Shown piece after piece: positions 16,426-25,589 of a stretch of DNA of 64,000 nt (positions within the stretch are counted from its first letter, which is position 1; each line of letters begins with the position of its first letter). Source of the DNA: JBBQZO01 sp038207625 (lineage in GTDB: Bacteria > Pseudomonadota > Gammaproteobacteria > Burkholderiales > Burkholderiaceae_D); assembly GCA_038207625.1 (NCBI GenBank), contig JBBQZO010000015.1, positions 61,039 through 125,038 on the forward strand, read 5' to 3'. A program made the translations under genes and the position numbers. The notes beneath the pieces were generated by a model. That model did not search any database and was not told the DNA's origin. It was given only the letters and a program-made list of their open reading frames with translations.

Positions 16426-19400
16426 ATGGATTGGCAGTTCTGGATAGACCGGGGTGGGACGTTTACCGACATCGTGGCGCGCCGCCCTGACGGCACGTTG
16501 GTCACGCACAAGCTGTTGTCCGAAAACCCCGAACATTACCGCGACGCGGCCGTGGCCGGCATCCGGCACCTGCTCGGTCTGGCCCCCGAGGCGCCTATCC
16601 CGGTGGCGCAGATCGAGGCGGTGAAGATGGGCACCACGGTGGCCACCAACGCGCTGCTCGAACGCAAAGGGGCGCCAACGCTGCTGGCCATCACGCGTGG
16701 TTTTCGCGACGCGCTACGGATCGCCTATCAGAACCGGCCGCGCCTGTTTGCGCGCCACATCGTGCTGCCCGAACTGCTGTACAGCCAGGTGATCGAAATC
16801 GATGAGCGGGTCGGTGCGCATGGTGAGCTGGTGCTGGCCTTGGACGCCGCCGGCGCCCGCGTGGCCTTGCAGGCGGCCTACGATCAGGGCCTGCGCGCAC
16901 TGGCGATCGTGTTCATGCACGGCTACCGCTACAGCGAGCACGAGGCGCGTGTGGCGGCCATCGCGCGCGCAATCGGATTTACTCAGGTGTCGGTGTCGCA
17001 CGAGGTCAGTCCGATGATGAAGCTGGTCGCGCGCGGCGATACCACCGTGGTGGACGCCTATCTGTCGCCGATCCTGCGCCGCTATGTGGAACAGGTGGCT
17101 GAGCAGATGCCGAAGGTGAATCTGCAATTCATGCAGTCGAATGGGGGGCTGACGCACGCGCGCACCTTTCAGGGCAAGGACAGCATTTTGTCGGGACCTG
17201 CCGGCGGCATCGTCGGCATGGTGCGCGCCAGCCAGTTGGCCGGTTTCGAGCGCGTGATCGGCTTCGACATGGGCGGCACCTCGACCGACGTGTCGCATTT
17301 CTCCGGCCAGTTCGAGCGCGTGTTCGAAACCCAGGTGGCCGGCGTGCGCATGCGCGCGCCGATGATGAGCATCCACACGGTGGCCGCCGGCGGCGGTTCG
17401 ATCCTGCATTTCGACGGCAGCCGCTATCGGGTTGGACCAGACAGCGCGGGCGCCAATCCGGGGCCGGCCAGTTACCGGCGTGGCGGGCCGCTGGCGGTGA
17501 CGGACTGCAACGTGATGCTGGGCAAGCTGCAGCCGGCCCATTTCCCCCGTCTGTTCGGGGCGCAGGCCGACCAGGCGCTGGACGTGGACGCGGTGCATGC
17601 GCGCTTTGCCGAGATGGCCGACCAGATCGCTGCGGCGACCGGGCAGCGGCCGTCGCTTGAGCAGGTGGCCGAAGGCTTCATCGAGATCGCCGTCGGGAAT
17701 ATGGCCAATGCGATCAAACAGATTTCGGTGCAGCGCGGGCACGATGTGACCGACTACACCTTGACCAGCTTCGGCGGCGCCGGCGGGCAGCACGCCTGCC
17801 TGGTGGCCGACGCGCTGGGCATGAAGACGGTGTTTGTGCACGCGCTGGCCGGCGTCATGTCGGCGTACGGCATGGGACTGGCCGACCAGAGCGCGATGCG
17901 CGAGGCGGCCGTTGAGCAGCGCCTGGCCGAGTTGTCGCGCGCGGACCTGGCGGCGCGCCTGGGCGCGCTGGGACAACGCGCAAGTGACGACTTGCTGGGG
18001 CAGGGCGTCGCCGCGGCACGCATCGACCTGATCGAGCGGGTGCATCTGCGCTACGAGGGCACCGATTCGGCATTGATCGTGCTGTTCGCCGACCACGCGG
18101 GCATGCAAAGCCAGTTCGAGGCGGCCTACAAGAAGCGCTTTTCGTTTCTGATGCCGGGCAAGGCCTTGATCGTCGAGGCGCTGTCGGTCGAGGCGATCGG
18201 CGCCTCGGACGCGCCGGCCGAAGCGGCCCCGGTTCAGACTGCGCGCGCCGGCGCGCTCGCGCCGCAAGCGACGGTGCGCATGTACAGCGGCGCGCGCTGG
18301 CACGCAACGGGCCTGTTCCAGCGCGCCGCGATGCGCATCGGCGACGTCATTCGCGGGCCGGCCGTGATCGCCGAGGACAACGCGACGACGGTCGTCGAGC
18401 CGGGCTGGCAGGCGCAGGTCACGCCGCACAACCATCTGGTGCTCACGCGCGTTGAGGCGCTGCCACAGCGGCGCGCGATCGGCACCACGGCCGACCCGGT
18501 GATGCTGGAGATCTTCAACAATCTGTTCATGTCGATCGCCGAGCAGATGGGGCTGCGCCTGCAAAACACCGCCTATTCGGTCAATATCAAGGAGCGGCTC
18601 GACTTTAGCTGCGCGCTGTTCGACGCGCACGGCAACCTGATCGCCAATGCGCCGCACATGCCCGTTCACCTGGGCTCGATGGGCGAGAGCATCAAGACGG
18701 TGATGCTGGAAAACGCCGGCAAGATGCACCCGGGCTGCGTGTTCATGCTCAACGATCCCTACCACGGCGGCACCCATCTGCCCGACGTGACGGTGATCTC
18801 GCCGGTGTTCGACGTGACGGGCAAAACGATCCTGTTCTACGTCGGCTCGCGCGGTCACCATGCCGATATCGGTGGCACCACGCCCGGTTCGATGCCGCCT
18901 GACTCGGTGACGATCGAGCAGGAGGGCGTGTTGATCAGCAATTTCAAGCTGGTTGACGGCGCCGTCGGCGACGGTGTGCTGCGCGACACCCCTGCGCGCG
19001 CCTTGCTCAACGGCGCGCGTTATCCGGCGCGTAATCCGGACCAGAATATGGCCGACCTGCGCGCCCAGGTGGCGGCCAACCAGAAAGGCGTCGACGAGCT
19101 GCGCAAGATGGTGGCGCACTTTGGCCTGGACGTGGTGCAGGCCTACATGGGGCACGTGCAGGACAACGCGGAGGAGTCGGTGCGGCGCGTGATCTCGGCG
19201 CTCAAGGACGGCGCTTACACCTGCCTGCTCGACAATGGCGCGCGCATCGAGGTGGCAATCCGGGTTGATCAGGCGGGGCGCAGCGCCGAAATCGACTTTA
19301 CCGGCACCTCGGCGCAGCAAACTAACAACTTCAATGCGCCGTCGGCGGTGTGCATGGCGGCCGTGCTGTACGTGTTTCGCACGCTGGTGGACGACGATAT

Positions 19401-20031
19401 TCCGCTCAACGCCGGCTGCCTCAAACCACTGCATGTGATCATCCCGCCCGGATCGATGCTCAATCCCCATTATCCCGCCTCGGTCGTGTCGGGCAACGTG
19501 GAAACGTCGACCTGCATCACCAATGCGCTGTACGGCGCGCTGGGCGTGATGGCGGCGGCGCAGGGAACGATGAACAATTTTACGTTCGGGAACGCGCGCT
19601 ATCAGTATTACGAGACCATTTCCGGCGGTTCCGGCGCCGGCGAAGGCTACGACGGCACCGACGTGGTCCAGACGAACATGACGAACTCGCGGTTGACGGA
19701 TCCGGAAGTGCTGGAATTTCGCTTCCCGGTGCGGCTCGACAGCTTTGAGATCCGGCCCGCCTCGGGCGGGGCCGGACGCTGGCACGGCGGCAACGGCGCC
19801 ACCCGCAGGGTGCGCTTCCTGGAGCCGATGACGGCGGCGATTTTGTCGAACAACCGCATCCATGCGCCGTTCGGCATGGCCGGCGGGGCGCCCGGGGCGC
19901 TGGGACGCAACCTGGTGCTGCGCGCGGACGGCCGCACCGAGCCGATCGCGCATATCGGCAAGACCGAGATGGGAGTCGGTGACGTGTTTGTCATCGAAAC
20001 GCCCGGCGGCGGCGGTTATGGCAGCGCGTGA
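16426..20031 (+). CDS. 5-oxoprolinase (HyuA-HyuB fusion), ATP-hydrolysing
   Basis: Opens 5-oxoproline to glutamate at the cost of ATP, completing the gamma-glutamyl/glutathione cycle. At 1201 residues it is the eukaryote-like fused form. The N-terminal half is the HyuA/OXP alpha part, with WIDRGGTFTDIVARRPDG at the start, the ASKHA-type GFDMGGTSTDVS near 285, and GGAGGQHAC near 450. The C-terminal half (from about 690) is HyuB, with EIFNNLFMSIAEQMG, NDPYHGGTHLPD and GSRGHHADIGG. It is a single gene with a terminator about 80 bases downstream. Specificity for 5-oxoproline rather than a hydantoin is inferred from the full-length fusion. Confidence 0.92.
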   Translation: MDWQFWIDRGGTFTDIVARRPDGTLVTHKLLSENPEHYRDAAVAGIRHLLGLAPEAPIPVAQIEAVKMGTTVATNALLERKGAPTLLAITRGFRDALRIAYQNRPRLFARHIVLPELLYSQVIEIDERVGAHGELVLALDAAGARVALQAAYDQGLRALAIVFMHGYRYSEHEARVAAIARAIGFTQVSVSHEVSPMMKLVARGDTTVVDAYLSPILRRYVEQVAEQMPKVNLQFMQSNGGLTHARTFQGKDSILSGPAGGIVGMVRASQLAGFERVIGFDMGGTSTDVSHFSGQFERVFETQVAGVRMRAPMMSIHTVAAGGGSILHFDGSRYRVGPDSAGANPGPASYRRGGPLAVTDCNVMLGKLQPAHFPRLFGAQADQALDVDAVHARFAEMADQIAAATGQRPSLEQVAEGFIEIAVGNMANAIKQISVQRGHDVTDYTLTSFGGAGGQHACLVADALGMKTVFVHALAGVMSAYGMGLADQSAMREAAVEQRLAELSRADLAARLGALGQRASDDLLGQGVAAARIDLIERVHLRYEGTDSALIVLFADHAGMQSQFEAAYKKRFSFLMPGKALIVEALSVEAIGASDAPAEAAPVQTARAGALAPQATVRMYSGARWHATGLFQRAAMRIGDVIRGPAVIAEDNATTVVEPGWQAQVTPHNHLVLTRVEALPQRRAIGTTADPVMLEIFNNLFMSIAEQMGLRLQNTAYSVNIKERLDFSCALFDAHGNLIANAPHMPVHLGSMGESIKTVMLENAGKMHPGCVFMLNDPYHGGTHLPDVTVISPVFDVTGKTILFYVGSRGHHADIGGTTPGSMPPDSVTIEQEGVLISNFKLVDGAVGDGVLRDTPARALLNGARYPARNPDQNMADLRAQVAANQKGVDELRKMVAHFGLDVVQAYMGHVQDNAEESVRRVISALKDGAYTCLLDNGARIEVAIRVDQAGRSAEIDFTGTSAQQTNNFNAPSAVCMAAVLYVFRTLVDDDIPLNAGCLKPLHVIIPPGSMLNPHYPASVVSGNVETSTCITNALYGALGVMAAAQGTMNNFTFGNARYQYYETISGGSGAGEGYDGTDVVQTNMTNSRLTDPEVLEFRFPVRLDSFEIRPASGGAGRWHGGNGATRRVRFLEPMTAAILSNNRIHAPFGMAGGAPGALGRNLVLRADGRTEPIAHIGKTEMGVGDVFVIETPGGGGYGSA

Positions 20032-20110
20032 GGTCCAAACCGGTGCTACCCTATACCTTCGTATGTAGTTGAAAACCGCCCCGGGCTGTATTGTTACTAC
20101 AGGTCTCTTG

Positions 20111-20139
20111 GCCGCATTTAGTCGGTGCGGCTTTTTTTT
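20111..20139 (+). terminator. Rho-independent terminator after the 5-oxoprolinase gene
   Basis: Stem GCCGCA/TGCGGC (20111-20116, 20126-20131) followed by eight T. It also lies 46 bases before the response-regulator gene, so it could act as a leader terminator for that operon. Confidence 0.85.
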
Positions 20140-20184
20140 GTGTATTGCATTCATCCCGGCGGCTGTTTCGCCCTCGACCCAACC

Positions 20185-20844
20185 ATGACACACAGCGCAC
20201 TGATCATCGAAGACCATCCTTTGTACCGCGGCGCCCTGATACTGCTGATGCAGGCGATCGTGGGCGAAGCGGGCACGGTGGCGGTCAACTCCGCCGAGGA
20301 AGGCTTCCGGCGCCTGGCGACGATTGCCGACCTTGGTGTGATCCTGCTCGACCTGGGACTGCCCGGGCTCGATGGCATCGAGGCGATCGTCGCCTTTCGC
20401 CGTCTGTGTCCGGCGGTGCCGATCATCGTCGTGTCGGCCTCGGACGACCGGCAGGATGCCAATCGCGCCTTGCGGGCCGGCGCCCGGGTGTTTCTGTCGA
20501 AGGCCGCCTCGACCGAGATTTTGACCGACATCGTGCGCCGCTTGCTGGCCGGCGCACTGGTTGAGCCGGAATGGATCACTGCGACCGGACGCCGAACAAT
20601 GGGCAGCGCAACCGATCTGAAGCTCACTGCGCGCCAGTCGGAAACCCTGGTTCTGCTCTCGCAAGGGCACACCAACAAGGAAATCGGGCTGCGTCTGGGA
20701 CTGGCGGAAATCACCGTCAAGGTCCATGTGTCGGCGATTTTCCGCGTGCTCGGCGTTGTCAATCGCACCCAGGCAGTGCTGGCGGCGCGCCACTTGGGCC
20801 TGTGTGTCGACGCGGATGGCCCTGCCGACGCAGCCAGCGCCTAA
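20185..20844 (+). CDS. Response regulator, NarL/LuxR (FixJ) family
   Basis: A 219-residue two-component regulator. The receiver has acidic residues in IIEDH and phospho-acceptor Asp56 in ILLDLGLPG. The C-terminal LuxR helix-turn-helix (about 150-210) reads LTARQSETLVLLSQGHTNKEI then VKVHVSAIFRVLGVVNRTQA. I place the start at ATG 20185; upstream in-frame codons overlap the terminator. Its stop is immediately followed by the ATG of the hybrid kinase, its likely partner. Confidence 0.92.
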   Translation: MTHSALIIEDHPLYRGALILLMQAIVGEAGTVAVNSAEEGFRRLATIADLGVILLDLGLPGLDGIEAIVAFRRLCPAVPIIVVSASDDRQDANRALRAGARVFLSKAASTEILTDIVRRLLAGALVEPEWITATGRRTMGSATDLKLTARQSETLVLLSQGHTNKEIGLRLGLAEITVKVHVSAIFRVLGVVNRTQAVLAARHLGLCVDADGPADAASA

Positions 20845-23067
20845 ATGGAGTTTCCCGTTATTCGGCTGCGGCGCGTCAGGGACAGCCTGTTTTCCCGTAC
20901 GCTGATCGTGGCGATGGTGCTGATTCTGGGCGGCAGCGCCACGCGCCAGTTCCTGTTGAGCCAATTCATGAATAGCGAGGCGCTCAGTGGCGCGTTGGCC
21001 GCGCAGCAGGCGCTGGCAAATCACCTCGCGCATGGGCTCGACCAGCAGTTGCGCCAGCGCGACGATACGCTGCAGCGGCTTGCCCAAGCGTTGCCGCCGC
21101 AGCTGCTTGAACGGCCCGACGACTTGCGCGACTGGTTGCGTCAGCACTATGACTTGCTGCCATTGTTCTCGTACGGCCTGTTCATTGAGGACTTGCACGG
21201 CCGCGTCATTGCCCAATACCCTGTGCGCCCGCGCCCGTTCCAGTCGGCGCTGGCGGGACCATCAGACGGGCCGACCATCGGTGTGGCCGGGGCGGCGCCC
21301 GCCGTCTCGATGACGGTGTTCCTGGGCGGACCGGACGGGCGCGCGCGCGCCGTGCTGCGCGGCGTGACACTGCTTGGCATGCCCGGCCTGGTCGATCAGA
21401 TGGACGGCTACAAGAACGGTCAAAACGGCGGGTATTGGCTGGTTTTTCCGCGCGAGCAGCTGTATATGGAGGGCAGCAAACCGGTCGTTGGGCTGTTTGC
21501 GATGCCCGCGTCAGCCCTCACGCGGCTACTCGCCCAGGCGGATGGGCGCGAGCGCTCCACGCGCGGCGGAGCCGACGATGTGGACGCTGCCGATCAGGTG
21601 GCGGCACAGGCGCGCGTGGGCGGCGCTGGCTGGGTGGTGTTGGCCCATCTGCCCGCCGGCGAGGCATTCGCCATGCTCGAGCATGCCAAGCAGCGTCAGG
21701 TGAAGGGCATCTTTTTTCATATTTGCGTGGCGCTGTTGTTTCTGGTGCCGGTGCTGTACGTGGTGCTGCAGCCCTTGCGCCGCACCGCCAGGCATGCCGA
21801 TCAGATGACGCGCGGCGAGATCCCTCTGGAGGCGCTGCCGATCATCCACGACGACGAGGTCAGCGACTTGACGGCGGCCTTCAATCGCCTGCTGCACAAG
21901 CTCACAGAGAAGTCGGCCGAGCTGACGGTGCAAAAAGAATTGGCCGAAACGGCCGCGCTGGCCAAGTCGCGCTTCCTGGCCGCTGCCAGCCACGACCTGC
22001 GTCAGCCGATGCACGCGTTGAGTCTGTATCTGGGCACACTGGCCAGTTTCGATCTGCCGGCCGCGGCCCGGCCAGTACTGACCAGTGTGCGCTATTGTGC
22101 GCAGACGATGGACGAGATGTTCCGGGCGTTGCTCGATATTTCCCGGCTCGACGCAAGCACCATGCAAGCTGAGTGTCACACGTTTCCGATTGCCACGCTG
22201 CTGCATAAAATCGAGGTCGAGTTCAGCCAGCAGGCGCTCGCCAAGGGGCTGACGTTGCGCGTGGCGCGCTGCGCGGCGTATGTCGTGAGCGACCCGGAGA
22301 TGCTCGAACGGATACTGCGCAACCTGGTCAGCAACGCGCTGCGCTACACCACCCGGGGCAAGATACTGGTCGGTTGCCGGCGTGTCGGGGGCGCGCTGCA
22401 ACTGCATGTGTACGATACCGGGATCGGCATCGCGCAGGCCGATCAGCAGGCGATTTTCGAGGAGTTCTACCAGGTCGGCAATCGCGAGCGCGATCGGGCC
22501 CAGGGTTTGGGCTTGGGGCTGGCGATCGTGCGCCGGCTGGCGCGCCTGCTCGACGCGCCGCTGACGATGCGTTCGACACCGGCGCGTGGCACGCTGTTTT
22601 CCCTGACGCTGGTGCGCGCGACGGTCCCGCAGGAAGGGCCGGCCGGGGCGCCCACCGACGGCGGCATGGCCTTGCGCACCCATGTCGGATGGCTAGTGGC
22701 GGTGGTCGATGACGAGCTGATGATCCTCGACGCGACGCGCCTGCTGCTTGAACATTGGGGCTATCAAGTGGTGGCAGCGGCCTCGGGCGCCGAACTGATC
22801 GCGCTGTTGGCCGAGAGCGACTGCGTGCCGGACGCGATCGTGTGCGACCATCGACTGCGCGGCGACGAGACGGGCATCGATGTGATTTTCGCACTGCGCA
22901 ACGAATTCAATTGCGACATTCCGGCCTTGCTGGTCACCGGCGACACGTCGCCCGAGCGCATCAAGGCGATCGAGGCGACCGGCTTGCCGGTCCTGCACAA
23001 GCCGATCCAGGACTACGCGCTGCAGCTCGCGTTGAGCGCACTGCTGAACCAGAGCCTGACTGACTGA
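20845..23067 (+). CDS. Hybrid sensor histidine kinase with C-terminal receiver
   Basis: A 740-residue membrane kinase. There is one membrane helix at about 15-33, a periplasmic cache-like sensor domain (about 35-285), a second helix at about 287-308, and a HAMP segment. HisKA follows with the phospho-accepting His near 383 in AASHDLRQPMHAL. The ATPase domain has NLVSNALRYT near 490 and GLGLGLAIV near 554. A receiver at about 615-735 has DD in AVVDDELMILD and phospho-Asp in IVCDHRLRG. It starts directly after the LuxR-type regulator stop, giving a co-translated pair. The signal is not known. Confidence 0.92.
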   Translation: MEFPVIRLRRVRDSLFSRTLIVAMVLILGGSATRQFLLSQFMNSEALSGALAAQQALANHLAHGLDQQLRQRDDTLQRLAQALPPQLLERPDDLRDWLRQHYDLLPLFSYGLFIEDLHGRVIAQYPVRPRPFQSALAGPSDGPTIGVAGAAPAVSMTVFLGGPDGRARAVLRGVTLLGMPGLVDQMDGYKNGQNGGYWLVFPREQLYMEGSKPVVGLFAMPASALTRLLAQADGRERSTRGGADDVDAADQVAAQARVGGAGWVVLAHLPAGEAFAMLEHAKQRQVKGIFFHICVALLFLVPVLYVVLQPLRRTARHADQMTRGEIPLEALPIIHDDEVSDLTAAFNRLLHKLTEKSAELTVQKELAETAALAKSRFLAAASHDLRQPMHALSLYLGTLASFDLPAAARPVLTSVRYCAQTMDEMFRALLDISRLDASTMQAECHTFPIATLLHKIEVEFSQQALAKGLTLRVARCAAYVVSDPEMLERILRNLVSNALRYTTRGKILVGCRRVGGALQLHVYDTGIGIAQADQQAIFEEFYQVGNRERDRAQGLGLGLAIVRRLARLLDAPLTMRSTPARGTLFSLTLVRATVPQEGPAGAPTDGGMALRTHVGWLVAVVDDELMILDATRLLLEHWGYQVVAAASGAELIALLAESDCVPDAIVCDHRLRGDETGIDVIFALRNEFNCDIPALLVTGDTSPERIKAIEATGLPVLHKPIQDYALQLALSALLNQSLTD

Positions 23068-23078
23068 GCGGCGCCACG

Positions 23079-24704
23079 TCAGGTCGAAATGCCGTATTTG
23101 CGTTGGGTGGCGATGTACTGGTCGCCGAGCACACCCAACAGCGGATGGGCCGCGTCGAGCTTGCCGATGGTGGCGATCAAGCCATGACATTGCTCGGCCA
23201 GCGGATGATCCCAGCCCAGTTCGTCGAGTTGCTTGAGGATCGCCGTAATGGTCGCAAACAGCACTTGCAGATTGCCCGGCGCCTTGCGCAGCGCCCCCAG
23301 CAGCACCTGAACGGCGCCTTTCAAGTCGCCCGTCTGGGTCTTTTCCACGGCACTGGCCATCAGATCCTGTACCAGTTGCTTGAGCTGGGCGCCCATGCCT
23401 TCGGCCAGATCGGGCCGGCCGGCCTTGACGAACACGCCCATCGCCTGGGCGGTCGTGACGCCGCTGTTGGCATCGTTGAGTACGTCAAGCATGATGCTCG
23501 ACGCTGCCTGGTCGAGATGGTTCGACAGGCAGCTTTTGGCCAGACCGATCTTGAGCTTGCCCGACAGGTGGTTGGGGCCGGCGAGCGCCGCCACGGCCGC
23601 GTTCAGCTGGGCCGCCGCGCCGTTCGCATTGCCGTTGGCCTCTTCCAGCGCCGCGGCGGAAATGGCCCGACAGGCGTCCGCACCAGCGACGCCACGCAGA
23701 GATTTTTCCAGATCGCGGATGACGCCGCCGGCCTGCGCCATGTCGCCCTTGCGCACCAGCGCCTTGACCAGGTTGACATGATCCTCCGGATCGCGAAACT
23801 CGGAATACTTGGCCTTGGCCACCACCAGCTTGAACGAGCGCTCGGCGGCGGCCACATCGCCCGCCTCCAGCGCCACTTCGCCCAAGCGGCGCAGGCGGCG
23901 CACCATGTGCGGTGAGATGGCGACGGCCTCTTCGAGGGTTTTTTGGGCCAGATCAGGCTGGCCGTTGGCCTCGAAGCAGCGCGCCAGATTGTCGTAGGCG
24001 GCCATCAGCTTGGGATTGTCGACGATGAGTTTTTGCAGCGCTGCCTGGGCGTCGTCGTAGCGTTGCTGGGCGAGCAGGGTCTTGGCCAGCCCCAGATGGG
24101 CCCAGCCGATCGGCTTGATTGACAAGACGGTCAGGTAGACCTGCTCGGCCTGGTCCAGTTCGTCAAGGCTGGTATGCAGTTCGGCGCGCAGGCGCATGAA
24201 ATCGGCCGCATAGCGCGGATGACTCTGCTCGCCTGCCTGGCAGTTGCGGATTGCCTCGCGCAGATTGCCCAAGCCGATCTGTTGATAGGTGGGCAGGAAG
24301 GCGGTGCGGCGTTCGATCGCGCGCTCGATGCGGCCAGTGAGCACGTCGACCGTGAAAGGTTTGAGAATGTAGTCGGTCGGAGTGAGCTCGGCGGCGCTGA
24401 CCACTTTGCTGTAGACGCCCTCGGACGTGATCATGATAAAGATAGTCCACAGGCCAATTAGCTTGTGGTGGCGCAGGTCTTCCAGCAGCTGCTGGCCGTC
24501 CTGGCCGTCGTTGCCGCTGCCCAGGTCGTATTCGCACAGGATGATGTCGAACGGCTTCTTGCTCAGCTGACGGATCGCCGTGCCGGAGCTGACCGCGTAC
24601 TCGATCTTGGTGATCGAGGACTGGTTGAGCATATTGTGCAAGCTTCCGCGCATGCCCGGATTGGGATCGACGATCAGGACGGACAGACTACTGTTTTCTT
24701 GCAT
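23079..24704 (-). CDS. Response regulator with TPR domain, atypical receiver
   Basis: A 541-residue protein. The N-terminal CheY-like receiver (about 7-130) is followed by several tetratricopeptide repeats (for example LGLAKTLLAQQRYDDAQAALQKLI and YDNLARCFEANGQPDLAQKTLEEA) and an alpha-helical C-terminus. The receiver is unusual. The usual acidic pair reads Asp13-Pro14, and the phospho-acceptor position at the end of beta3 appears to be Glu58 (LCEYDLG), while the Lys of LKPF is kept. It probably works by protein-protein contact rather than DNA binding. It is convergent with the hybrid kinase, 11 bases away, so it may belong to the same pathway. Confidence 0.85.
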   Translation of the reverse strand: MQENSSLSVLIVDPNPGMRGSLHNMLNQSSITKIEYAVSSGTAIRQLSKKPFDIILCEYDLGSGNDGQDGQQLLEDLRHHKLIGLWTIFIMITSEGVYSKVVSAAELTPTDYILKPFTVDVLTGRIERAIERRTAFLPTYQQIGLGNLREAIRNCQAGEQSHPRYAADFMRLRAELHTSLDELDQAEQVYLTVLSIKPIGWAHLGLAKTLLAQQRYDDAQAALQKLIVDNPKLMAAYDNLARCFEANGQPDLAQKTLEEAVAISPHMVRRLRRLGEVALEAGDVAAAERSFKLVVAKAKYSEFRDPEDHVNLVKALVRKGDMAQAGGVIRDLEKSLRGVAGADACRAISAAALEEANGNANGAAAQLNAAVAALAGPNHLSGKLKIGLAKSCLSNHLDQAASSIMLDVLNDANSGVTTAQAMGVFVKAGRPDLAEGMGAQLKQLVQDLMASAVEKTQTGDLKGAVQVLLGALRKAPGNLQVLFATITAILKQLDELGWDHPLAEQCHGLIATIGKLDAAHPLLGVLGDQYIATQRKYGIST

Positions 24705-24746
24705 CGGTGTGCTTTCGTGTTCCCGCGACGCGGGTGCTATACAAGG

Positions 24747-25589
24747 TTATCGGCGCACATCCTGAACTCTTGACGCGCGCTCGGGCAGCAGCGTTGACAG
24801 GGCTGCAAGACGTACCCCGGCCGCCTCCATCATCGCCGGGAACTGCGCCGAGCGGAAAAAATCATATTCGACCAGCCGCTGCGCGCTGATCGGGTCGTGC
24901 GCGTCAGGCGCGCTACCCGGGTGGCACATCAGCAGCATGCCTGCTTGCGCGTGGCCCAGCCAGCGCGCGAACTGGCCCGCATAGTCGGGCGTGTCAAAAC
25001 CATACACGCCGCCGAAGCCGACATTGCTGGGAACGCCACGCGCCTTCAGAGTATGCGCCAATGTCGCACCGCCGAGCAATGTGAGTACCCCGGTCTTGAC
25101 GCCGCGCAGGCCGGGGGCGGGCAGGGTGTTGCGCACCCAGATGGGGGCGCCGGGATAGCGTTGTGCCAATAGATCGAGCACGACGCCGCGCACCTGGGGC
25201 AGCTGATGCACATGCTGGTGGCCGTCGATGAAGTCGGGTGCGCGGCCCATCGCCTGCTCAAAGGCGTCGAACTGGCGCGTCAGCGTGGCGTGCAAGGCGT
25301 GCTTGTCGAGCCGGCCGGCATAGCAGCGCGCGATCAGACGCGCCAAGCTGATCGGCCCGGCGCCGTAGCTCTCCGTCAGGTTCAGGTGCAGGCCGATGTC
25401 GAAGCCGGCGTCGGCGCTGTCCAGTTCGCGCAGGCGCGGGGCGGCCTGGGCCTGCCAGCGCGGCGCGTCGCTCATGCAGCTGACCGCGCTCAGGCGAGCG
25501 CTGGCCAGCAGAGTGCAAACGGCATCGTCGACACCCTGGTGCTGGGCGTAGTCGTCCGCGCACAGCGCGATCGCCATGGTGCCGGCCAC
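24747..25589 (-). CDS. YdjC/ChbG/NaxD-family carbohydrate deacetylase
   Basis: A 280-residue deacetylase of the YdjC/ChbG fold. The metal-binding pattern is visible: CADDYAQHQGVDDAV at the start (Asp-Asp), HLNLTES near 70 (His), and DGHQHVHQLP near 122 (His-x-x-x-His). It is encoded right behind a GT2 glycosyltransferase; a GTG start at 25589 overlaps that gene's stop, while ATG 25577 is the alternative. With the neighbouring GT2 and ArnT-like enzymes it matches the logic of Francisella NaxD, which deacetylates an undecaprenyl-phosphate amino sugar before transfer to lipid A. Substrate is inferred from context only. Confidence 0.85.
   Translation of the reverse strand: MAGTMAIALCADDYAQHQGVDDAVCTLLASARLSAVSCMSDAPRWQAQAAPRLRELDSADAGFDIGLHLNLTESYGAGPISLARLIARCYAGRLDKHALHATLTRQFDAFEQAMGRAPDFIDGHQHVHQLPQVRGVVLDLLAQRYPGAPIWVRNTLPAPGLRGVKTGVLTLLGGATLAHTLKARGVPSNVGFGGVYGFDTPDYAGQFARWLGHAQAGMLLMCHPGSAPDAHDPISAQRLVEYDFFRSAQFPAMMEAAGVRLAALSTLLPERASRVQDVRR

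Noticed and set aside
16714..21216. A 1500-codon open frame on the minus strand across the 5-oxoprolinase gene
   Set aside because: It is a shadow of the real gene in GC-rich DNA. Its product is rich in His, Arg, Gln and Ala with no domain, and the opposite strand carries complete known proteins.
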